DNA of 47,789 nt from Nitrososphaerota archaeon (GTDB lineage Archaea; Thermoproteota; Nitrososphaeria; Nitrososphaerales; Gagatemarchaeaceae). The position numbers and the translations under genes were made by a program. Where the stretch lies: positions 1 through 47,789 of the forward strand of contig JAPCJK010000004.1 in assembly GCA_027886975.1 (NCBI GenBank). The letters are read 5' to 3'. Under the pieces are notes generated by a model. It made no database searches. It was not told the DNA's origin and saw only the letters and a list, made by a program, of their open reading frames with translations. This document shows positions 1-7,247 of the stretch, one piece after another. How positions within the stretch are numbered: position 1 is the first letter of the stretch; every line of letters starts with the position of its first letter.

Positions 1-372
1 GTCAAGCCGCTCGCGAGAATTGTCGCCTACGAGACAGGCGGCTTGGAGCCAGCGCGAGTGATGGAGGCGCCGATTCCCACAACGAAGGCCCTGCTGAAGC
101 GAGTGAAGATGTCCATCGAGGACATGGACCTCGTAGAACATAACGAGGCTTATTCGACAGCGTCGATAGCCGTTAGGAAGGCTTTAGGAATCGACGAGGA
201 CAAGTTCAACATCACCGGCGGAGCCGTGGCTCTCGGCCACCCCATAGGCTGCAGCGGGGCCAGAGTCCTCACTACGCTAATTTACGGTCTGAAGAGGTCT
301 GGCAAGAAGCGAGGGCTGGCGACCCTTTGCCTGGGCGGCGGAAACGCCGTCTCAATGATTATTGAGCGGTAG
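1..372 (+). CDS. Thiolase / acetyl-CoA acetyltransferase, C-terminal part (5' truncated by window)
   Basis: Frame open from base 1; thiolase C-terminal motifs NEAYS, GGAVALGHPIGCSGAR, CLGGGNA. Confidence 0.93.
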   Translation, partial: VKPLARIVAYETGGLEPARVMEAPIPTTKALLKRVKMSIEDMDLVEHNEAYSTASIAVRKALGIDEDKFNITGGAVALGHPIGCSGARVLTTLIYGLKRSGKKRGLATLCLGGGNAVSMIIER

Positions 373-2038
373 GCGTCGCTTCTTTCAGCTTTCGCCTGAG
401 AACCTTTCCGACTAGCGTCTTTGGGAGGTCGGGGACGAATTCGACCATCCTCGGCACCTTGTACTTGGCAAGTCTGTTGCTGCAGAACTCCAGGATATCA
501 CCCTCGACCCTGCCCTTAGTGGACGGGTCCTTCAGAACTATGAAAGCTTTGACGGTTTCGCCCATGTACTGGTCTGGGATGCCGACGACGGCAGCCTCTT
601 TGACTGCTGGATGCTCGAACAATACCTCCTCTACTTCGCGGGGGTAGACCTTCAGACCTCCGACTGACACCATGTCCTTCTTCCTGTCCACGATATAGAA
701 GAAGCCGTCGTCGTCCATCCGCGCGATATCTCCTGTCAGAAGCCAACCATCCTTCATGACGAGGTCAGTCTCAGATTCATTGTTCCAGTAACCAGTCATG
801 ATCTGCGGGCCTTTGAGGACCAGTTCGCCTATCTCTCCAACTCCAAGCTCAGAGGACGGGTCGTCGAGGGAAACTATCTTGGCGTCCGTCGACGGGAAGG
901 GGAAGCCGATCGACCCTTCCCTGGGGGAACCATCTCTAAAGGGGTTCGTGGTGCCGACCGCAGAGGATTCGGTGAGCCCATATCCTTCTACTAGATTCCC
1001 ACCCGTCAGCTCATTGAATTTCCTTCTTACCGCTACGGGGAGGGGAGCGCCTCCCGAAAACGCGAGCCGTACCGTTTTGAGGTCGAACTTCGCTACGTCG
1101 GGGTGGTGGTTTATCGCGACGTACATCGTCGGGACCCCGCAGAAAACGGTGACCTTCTCTTTCTGTATTGCTCCCATCACCTCTTTGATGTCAAATCTGG
1201 GAAGGAGCACGATCTGTCCTCCCGCCCACAGCGGGGCGTTCATGACCCCTGTCATCCCGAAGATGTGGAAGAGTGGAAGGACCGCCAGACAGACGTCTGT
1301 CTGAGTCATTGGGAGTGTGGTCGCAGCAATCGCCGCCGCCGAAAGGAGGTTGTAGTGAGTAAGAATCGCGCCCTTGGAAACTCCGGTCGTCCCTCCTGTG
1401 TACTGCAGCACCGCGATGTCTTCAATTGGATTTGCATCGGCCGGGGCATCGATGGGCTCGCTCTTCCGTACGAGGTCTACGAATGCGACAGTGTCCCTCC
1501 GCCTCAGGTTCTTGACTTTCGCCAGGCCCGCCAGAGCTCGCTTGATGCCGGGAAGGTAGTCAGTAACGCTGGCCGTGATTACGTGAGCGAGACTTAGCCT
1601 GTCCCTGCAGCCCTCCAAGCTCGCGAAAAGGTCATTCCCCCGCACGACATCGTTGGCGGCGACGACCATGGTGGAACCAGAATCTCGGAGCTGAGCCTCG
1701 AGCTCGCGTTCCTTGTAAAGCGGACTACACGGAACTACGATGCCACCCGCTTTGAGTATCCCGAAGTAGCTGATAACAAATTGGGGCGTATTGGGGGAGA
1801 ATATCGCAATCCTGTCTCCCTTCTTAAGCCCAAGGCCCAAAAGGCCCGACGCGAACCTCGAAGACAGCTCGTCAACCTCAGAGTAGGCCATCGTCCTCCC
1901 TTGATAACGCAGGCAGGGCTTAGAGCCGAAATTCTTTGCAGAATTCGACAGGATGCGGTGCAAAGGTTGGGGCGGGACATTCACCTCCTTCGCGAGATAG
2001 GCAGGCCAGGACTTGTACCAAGTCCGCTCCAGCTGCAA
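359..2038 (-). CDS. AMP-dependent acyl-CoA synthetase/ligase (long-chain fatty-acid-CoA ligase type)
   Basis: AMP-binding motif YTGGTTGVSKGA, EGYGLTESS, LLTGDIARMDDDGFFYIVDRKKDMV, C-terminal PKTLVGKVLRRKL. Confidence 0.93.
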   Translation of the reverse strand: MQLERTWYKSWPAYLAKEVNVPPQPLHRILSNSAKNFGSKPCLRYQGRTMAYSEVDELSSRFASGLLGLGLKKGDRIAIFSPNTPQFVISYFGILKAGGIVVPCSPLYKERELEAQLRDSGSTMVVAANDVVRGNDLFASLEGCRDRLSLAHVITASVTDYLPGIKRALAGLAKVKNLRRRDTVAFVDLVRKSEPIDAPADANPIEDIAVLQYTGGTTGVSKGAILTHYNLLSAAAIAATTLPMTQTDVCLAVLPLFHIFGMTGVMNAPLWAGGQIVLLPRFDIKEVMGAIQKEKVTVFCGVPTMYVAINHHPDVAKFDLKTVRLAFSGGAPLPVAVRRKFNELTGGNLVEGYGLTESSAVGTTNPFRDGSPREGSIGFPFPSTDAKIVSLDDPSSELGVGEIGELVLKGPQIMTGYWNNESETDLVMKDGWLLTGDIARMDDDGFFYIVDRKKDMVSVGGLKVYPREVEEVLFEHPAVKEAAVVGIPDQYMGETVKAFIVLKDPSTKGRVEGDILEFCSNRLAKYKVPRMVEFVPDLPKTLVGKVLRRKLKEATPTAQ

Positions 2039-2115
2039 ATTCCCCGACTGCGAACGCGTGGTATGTCCCTTAAGGGTATCTGGGGCTCTCTAAGGGAGCA
2101 ACTCCTAGGCTTAAG

Positions 2116-2120
2116 TATAA
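2116..2120 (+). promoter_or_regulatory. TATA-box-like element, about 29 nt upstream of the ATG at 2146 (leaderless transcript predicted)
   Basis: ttaagtataaac at about -29 relative to the start codon. Confidence 0.55.
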
Positions 2121-2145
2121 ACAACCAAGATTCTGAATCGAAGCG

Positions 2146-3267
2146 ATGTCTCAGGCCGAAGAAAGGTATCTCGTTCTCTGCGTCGACAGGGACGATGACC
2201 TAGGGGTCAAGGCGAAGGTCGAATCTCCGGTCATCGGAAGGGACTCAACCCTGGCGGCCGCGACCAGGCTTGTTCTGGCGGACCCGGAGGAGGCAGATGC
2301 AAACGCGATGTTCGCCGCAGTCAGGAAATACGACGAGTTGTTGAAAGTGGGGACCCCTTGCGAGGTCGCGGTCGTTTGTGGCGAGGTCAACCGAGGGTTC
2401 GAGGCAGACAGAAGGGTGGGAAGGGAAGTCGCGAGCGTCCTCGCCGGGTCGAAATTCTCGGGGGTGGTGTTAGTATCCGACGGAGGCGAGGACGAACAGG
2501 TCATACCGATCATACAGAGCATGAAGCCGATTGTGTCTGTCCAAAGGGTGACGGTCAAGCACAGCCAGTCAGTCGAAGAGACCTACGAAGTGCTGGGGCG
2601 GTACCTCAGGATGCTCGTGTTCGACCCTCACTACTCCAGGTATGCGCTCGGTGTTCCCGGGCTGATTTTTGTCCTTGCTGGGATACTTATCGTAGCGGGC
2701 AGGGTATTCGAAGCCCAACTGGCGACCCTTTTGATCCTAGGCGGAGCCTTCTTGATTAGGGGGTTCGGCGTCGACAGGACTGTGGCGGGCCTCCTAAAGC
2801 GGGGGCCGACCGGGTACATACGTCTCGTTTCGATGATGTTTGCCGTATTGATCGTTTTGGTGGGGATTTTCACGGGCTACAATGCTATGCTGGGCGACTC
2901 GACGGCGGTGAGCGCGATACTTGCGAACCCCGGGGCCATCCTCGTCTACGGAGCGACACTCATAGGCTATCTTATCGGAGGTAGCTTGACCCTTGTGTGG
3001 GTAGGGATAGCGATCTACGCGACCGGTGCCTTGCTCTCGCACGTTGCAAGGGACAGCGCCAGGTGGCGGCGGGACGGATTCGTCCTAATCATGCTGGCGA
3101 TACTTTATTTTCCGCTCAGGACTTTCTCAGATTTCCTCGAAACTGGGACGGCCGTGTCTTCATTCCTCCTCATCTCAGCCGTTCTGATAGGGCTCGCTGC
3201 GATTTTCGCCGTGACCACTGCAATTTATCCCCGCGTCAGGACGAGGGGTACCCCCGAAAACGAGTAG
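2146..3267 (+). CDS. DUF373 family archaeal membrane protein
   Basis: N-terminal LCVDRDDDLG...A..LVLADPEEADANAMFAAVR pattern of archaeal DUF373 followed by several TM helices. Confidence 0.8.
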   Translation: MSQAEERYLVLCVDRDDDLGVKAKVESPVIGRDSTLAAATRLVLADPEEADANAMFAAVRKYDELLKVGTPCEVAVVCGEVNRGFEADRRVGREVASVLAGSKFSGVVLVSDGGEDEQVIPIIQSMKPIVSVQRVTVKHSQSVEETYEVLGRYLRMLVFDPHYSRYALGVPGLIFVLAGILIVAGRVFEAQLATLLILGGAFLIRGFGVDRTVAGLLKRGPTGYIRLVSMMFAVLIVLVGIFTGYNAMLGDSTAVSAILANPGAILVYGATLIGYLIGGSLTLVWVGIAIYATGALLSHVARDSARWRRDGFVLIMLAILYFPLRTFSDFLETGTAVSSFLLISAVLIGLAAIFAVTTAIYPRVRTRGTPENE

Positions 3268-3270
3268 TCC

Positions 3271-4053
3271 ATGTTAGAGTCAGCTCTCAGAATCCTAGGC
3301 GTTTACCGTCTGTATGAGGGGAGACTCAAGGCCCAGATTGAAGAGGGAGGCGTACCGACCCACATCGGGATAATTCTGGACGGCAACCGCAGGTGGGCGT
3401 CGAACCAGGGGGTGGCCGAGGGGTTCGGTCACGAGGAGGGGGCGAACAGGGCAGAAGAGCTCCTGGACTGGTGCCACGAACTCGGAATCAAAACTGTAAC
3501 CCTGTACGTGCTTTCGACTGAGAACCTGGACAGGACCCCGGAGGAGTTGAAGCAACTCTTCGAGCTCATCCAGGCCAGGCTCGAAAGGCTCCTCAATGAC
3601 GAGAGAATCGAGAGGTACAAGGTAAACGTGAGGGCGATAGGTCAGCTTGGCCTTCTTCCAGATTCGATCAACGAACTTCTTCATGCGATCGAGAAGAAGA
3701 CGGCAGGATACAACGACCACTACCTCAACATCGCGGTCGCCTACGGGGGGAGGGCGGAGATAACGGACATGGTGAGGTCAGTGGCCCAGGACGTGAGAAG
3801 CGGGAAGCTAGACCCCGATTCGATAAGCGAGGACACAGTCTCTGCCAGGCTCTACACGTCTTATCTTCCCAACCAGGAACCTGACCTTATCATCAGAACG
3901 TCGGGAGAGGAGAGAATGAGCGGCTTCCTCCTTTGGCAGGGGGCGTATTCAGAGCTGGTCTTCGTGGACGTCTTCTGGCCGGCCTTTCGGTTCATCGACC
4001 TGCTAAGGGCGATCAGGACGTACCAGAAACGCAGGAGAAGGCACGGCAGATAG
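3271..4053 (+). CDS. uppS: cis-prenyltransferase (polyprenyl / undecaprenyl diphosphate synthase family)
   Basis: HIGIILDGNRRWA, TLYVLSTENLDR, DLIIRTSGEERMSGFLLWQGAYSELVFVDVFWP. Confidence 0.95.
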   Translation: MLESALRILGVYRLYEGRLKAQIEEGGVPTHIGIILDGNRRWASNQGVAEGFGHEEGANRAEELLDWCHELGIKTVTLYVLSTENLDRTPEELKQLFELIQARLERLLNDERIERYKVNVRAIGQLGLLPDSINELLHAIEKKTAGYNDHYLNIAVAYGGRAEITDMVRSVAQDVRSGKLDPDSISEDTVSARLYTSYLPNQEPDLIIRTSGEERMSGFLLWQGAYSELVFVDVFWPAFRFIDLLRAIRTYQKRRRRHGR

Positions 4054-4062
4054 CGGCAACAA

Positions 4063-4068
4063 TTATAA
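4063..4068 (+). promoter_or_regulatory. TATA-box-like element for the eL22-like gene
   Basis: ttataa about 29 nt upstream of the TTG at 4095. Confidence 0.5.
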
Positions 4069-4094
4069 CCGATGGCGTCGGTGGGGATGTCTGC

Positions 4095-4520
4095 TTGAAG
4101 GTAACGCTTGGGACGCTGAAGAATAAGGGGGATGAGTTGGCCGCATTCCTGGAGCCGAGAGTCGGCTCGAAGCCTTCTCTGTCGGGGGACGAGATAGAGT
4201 TCGAAGACGCGAGCGTCAGGGCGGGGGTAAGGCCCAGACACGTTAAGACCTACATCAAGCGATTCCTGTACATGAATGGGGTCAGGAAGAAGTACCGGGT
4301 CTTTGTTTCTGGGAAGGAACTTACAATCCAGGAGATAGAAATCGCCGAGGAAGAAGAGGAGGAGAAAGGGCCCAAGAAGGCCTCGGAGGAAGCTGAACCT
4401 AAAGCGCCGGCAAAGGCCGCGGAGGAAGTGACTTCCAAAGGAGCCGCAGGGGAGCAGAAAGCGGCGAAGCCGAAGAAGGCCGCAGCAAAGAAACCGCGTG
4501 CGAAGAAGAAGAAAGAATAA
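4095..4520 (+). CDS. eL22 (L22e)-like ribosomal protein candidate with Lys/Ala/Glu-rich C-terminal tail
   Basis: TTG start placed from TATA spacing; KVTLG...FLEPRV...I.....VRAGVRPRHVKTYIKRFLYMNGVRKKYRVFVSGKELTIQEIEIAEEEEEE resembles the eukaryotic L22e core and acidic end. Confidence 0.6.
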   Translation: MKVTLGTLKNKGDELAAFLEPRVGSKPSLSGDEIEFEDASVRAGVRPRHVKTYIKRFLYMNGVRKKYRVFVSGKELTIQEIEIAEEEEEEKGPKKASEEAEPKAPAKAAEEVTSKGAAGEQKAAKPKKAAAKKPRAKKKKE

Positions 4521-4521
4521 T

Positions 4522-4914
4522 CTAGGATGAGCGGGCCTTTCTGGACCGCAGTAGTCGTTTCTCTCTGAGCAGCGCCCTGAGGTAGTTCCTCCCCTCTCGG
4601 AGCTCTCTTAGCGCTTGCCTGAAATCCCCCAACCTGAAGCTTTCCGCCCCTTTCTTCAGGTTCCGTAGGGCGAACTGCAGCGCTTGCCTTTCGTCTGGGA
4701 CGCCATAGGGCTTGAGCTTCACGAACACACCTGGGTTCTCCTCGTCCAGCTCGAACTTGATGAAAGCAATGCTCTTCTCGATTTCGAGATAGGCCCTCCA
4801 GATAGAGCGGAGCTGCTCCACCGAAGGCTCGCCAGAGACCTTCTCGACCAGCGATGCCAATCTCCGCCCTGCATCTGCGAGGTCGTTCGCTGTTTCGTTT
4901 CTCCACTCGCTCAC
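4522..4914 (-). CDS. Conserved hypothetical, helical protein (130 aa)
   Basis: Intact ORF filling the gap between flanking genes; charged helical composition; no domain recognised. Confidence 0.6.
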   Translation of the reverse strand: MSEWRNETANDLADAGRRLASLVEKVSGEPSVEQLRSIWRAYLEIEKSIAFIKFELDEENPGVFVKLKPYGVPDERQALQFALRNLKKGAESFRLGDFRQALRELREGRNYLRALLREKRLLRSRKARSS

Positions 4915-4972
4915 GGCAGCACTTTCGTGCCGGGGCTTTTAGTCGGAAATATCGGTTTGCCTTCTTTCAAGC

Positions 4973-4978
4973 TTATAA
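4973..4978 (+). promoter_or_regulatory. TATA-box-like element for the 5004 gene
   Basis: ttataa about 29 nt upstream of the TTG at 5004. Confidence 0.5.
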
Positions 4979-5003
4979 CCAACAGATAGGCGGCGGGCAA
5001 TCG

Positions 5004-5681
5004 TTGCCCAAGAAGGAGGAGCAGAGGATCGGGGGCGCGTGCTACGTTGGCCTCGACTCGCTTGTCGAACTCGGGAGGCTGTCCTGCGCCCTTGAAAGGG
5101 CACCCTTCCCCCTCTTCGCATTCAAACACGGGAGGTTCACGAGAATCGCGGCCCAGGCTGACCTGTTCATGGGGACCCCGATCTTTTACTACTTTGACAA
5201 CGGACAGGTTGACGAGTTCCTCGCCTACAGGATTTCCGGGGAAGGGGAGGAAGTGCAACTTGTGAGTTCGGCCAGCAACGCTTCTTACCTCTACGCGCCC
5301 GTCATCAGGGTCCAGAAAATGCCGAAGCCGCTTGCCGAAAAGGTAGAGTTCCCTGACAAGTTCATGTCGGTGGAAGTAGAGAACATCCCTAGTCTCGTGA
5401 AGGTTGGCGCCTACAAGACCCTCTTCGAAGAGCCGCCCCTTCCGCTCTTTGCCTTCAAAGATGGTGACGGGTGGGTGGTCGGGACTTTCGCTCGGATTGA
5501 CGACTACGAGGAGGCTTCGATATTCTTCTACACCCGTTCAAAGGACGAGCCATCGGGGTTCCTAAGGTACTCCTACGACAAGATCACAGAGACGACGTAC
5601 GTGAAGAGAACCGACGAACCGGGATACCATTACATCAAGGTCGTTAAGCTCACGGCGCGCCACCCACTCGTGGAATTCTAG
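5004..5681 (+). CDS. Hypothetical protein with an internally duplicated PLFAFK-containing domain
   Basis: Two copies of [AP]P[FL]PLFAFK[HD]G..(F)..[I/F]FYY/T...FL.Y within one ORF; TTG start from TATA spacing. Confidence 0.65.
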   Translation: MPKKEEQRIGGACYVGLDSLVELGRLSCALERAPFPLFAFKHGRFTRIAAQADLFMGTPIFYYFDNGQVDEFLAYRISGEGEEVQLVSSASNASYLYAPVIRVQKMPKPLAEKVEFPDKFMSVEVENIPSLVKVGAYKTLFEEPPLPLFAFKDGDGWVVGTFARIDDYEEASIFFYTRSKDEPSGFLRYSYDKITETTYVKRTDEPGYHYIKVVKLTARHPLVEF

Positions 5682-6091
5682 GCCGGGTGCCTGACGAACT
5701 TCTCGGCTTCCGCCAGCGTGACTTTCGAGTTGTCGTAGGACGCCTTGTCCATGGCCTCGCGGTACTCGAACCACCCATATCCTTGATGTTCGAATGAGAT
5801 CTTTACGCTCTCGTCATCGGTGACCGCAAGGAGGTAAACCACCTGCTTGTGTACGTTCTTACCATTCCTCCTGTAGAAATATTCTATTACTTTCCTGAAA
5901 CCGTGGACGATCTTTACGTCCTTCAGCCCTGTCTCTTCCTTCACCTCTCTCAGGACCGTCTGCAATTCGCTCTCCCCTTTTTCCACTCCGCCTTTGGGGA
6001 AATCCCAACGCCCTGCGTTCTGTAGCAACAGGTACATCCGGCCGCCGGCGGAATCACGATAGACGACGGCTCCCGCCGACCTCTCTTCCAT
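5678..6091 (-). CDS. NUDIX hydrolase (Ap4A-hydrolase-like)
   Basis: Nudix box GGVEKGESELQTVLREVKEETGL; N-terminal SAGAVVYR. Confidence 0.92.
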   Translation of the reverse strand: MEERSAGAVVYRDSAGGRMYLLLQNAGRWDFPKGGVEKGESELQTVLREVKEETGLKDVKIVHGFRKVIEYFYRRNGKNVHKQVVYLLAVTDDESVKISFEHQGYGWFEYREAMDKASYDNSKVTLAEAEKFVRHPA

Positions 6092-6176
6092 CGCCGCGCT
6101 CGTTTGGCAGACTGATTATTAGGATTCTGTCGTGCGAAGGCCCAAATCATTTTAACGCCGATGCCGATGGGCGTCA

Positions 6177-7247
6177 GTGCCAAGATTGCGAAAAATCAAA
6201 GTGGCAATAGCCGGCGTCGGCAATTGCGCCTCGGCTCTCGTGCAGGGCCTCCAGTACTACTCCAAGAAAGGGCCGGACGACGGACTGACGTACTGGGACT
6301 TGGGCGGTTACACCCCAAAGGATATCGAGTTTGTCGCTGCCTTTGATGTGAATTCGCGGAAGGTGGGTAAGGACCTGTCTCAGGCAATACTTCAGCCCCC
6401 CAACAACACGGTCAAGATCGTAGACGTCCCGAAGCTCGGGGTTCAGGTGAAGAAAGGTCCTGTCCTCGACGGGATAGGGAAGTACCTGAAAGATGTCGTA
6501 AGCGTATCAGGGCAACCGGCGCAGGATGTTGTCCAGGAACTAAAGGACACCGGGGCAGAGATTCTCGTGAACTACCTGCCGGTAGGGAGCACCGAAGCTT
6601 CTCGGAACTACGCCGAGGCCGCCTTGGCGGCAAGGGTCGCCTTCGTCAACGCAATTCCGGTCTTTATCGCTTCCGACAGTGCGTGGGCGGCTCGATTCGA
6701 GAAGGCTGGGCTGCCGGTCGCGGGGGACGATGTGATGAGCCAAATTGGGGCAACGGTACTTCATAAGACGCTCGTGAAGATGGCCATCGACAGGGGGGTC
6801 AAGGTGGACGAGACGTACCAGCTCAACATCGGAGGAGACACCGACTTCCTGAACATGCTGGAAGAAAGCAGGTTGAAAGACAAGAGGGAGAGCAAGACAA
6901 GCGCGGTCAGGGCCATGTCCCCTTACGAGGTCCCGACCAGGATAGGTCCGAGCGACTACGTCCCGTTCCTTGAGAACGATAAGGTATGCTACATTTGGCT
7001 GAAGGGACGGTACTTCTGAGGATGTGTCGTGAAGGTCGACGTGAAGCTTCACGTTGTCGACGCCTACGACAGCGGAGGGGTGATGGTCGACGCCATAAGG
7101 GGGGCGAGGGTCGCCCTTGACAGGGGAGTCGGAGGTCAGCTGGTCAGCGTCTCTGCATTCTGCTTCAAGCACCCACCGGTGCAGATGACGTATCAGGCGG
7201 CTAAGGCAGCCTTCGAAGAATTCACTTCGGGGGAGAGGGAGCGCTAG
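6177..7247 (+). pseudogene. ino1: Inositol-1-phosphate (myo-inositol-3-phosphate) synthase, interrupted by in-frame TGA at 7017-7019
   Basis: 280 aa (6177-7019) IKVAIAGVGNCASALVQG...CYIWLKGRYF, then same-frame continuation from 7020 (GTG 7029) VKVDVKLHVVDAYDSGGVMVDAIRGARVALDRG, the usual C-terminus of the same enzyme. Confidence 0.8.

Noticed and set aside
4250-4906. 218-aa minus-strand ORF
   Set aside because: Antisense to the eL22-like gene and overlapping the more plausible 4522-4914 CDS; product is low-complexity (F/A runs) translated from the reverse of a lysine-rich tail.
6177-7247. Global TGA recoding (e.g. TGA as glycine) as explanation for the inositol-phosphate synthase interruption
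   Set aside because: Several well-defined genes in the window end at TGA at the expected C-terminus, often in stop/start overlaps, so TGA works as a stop here; only a local explanation is plausible.
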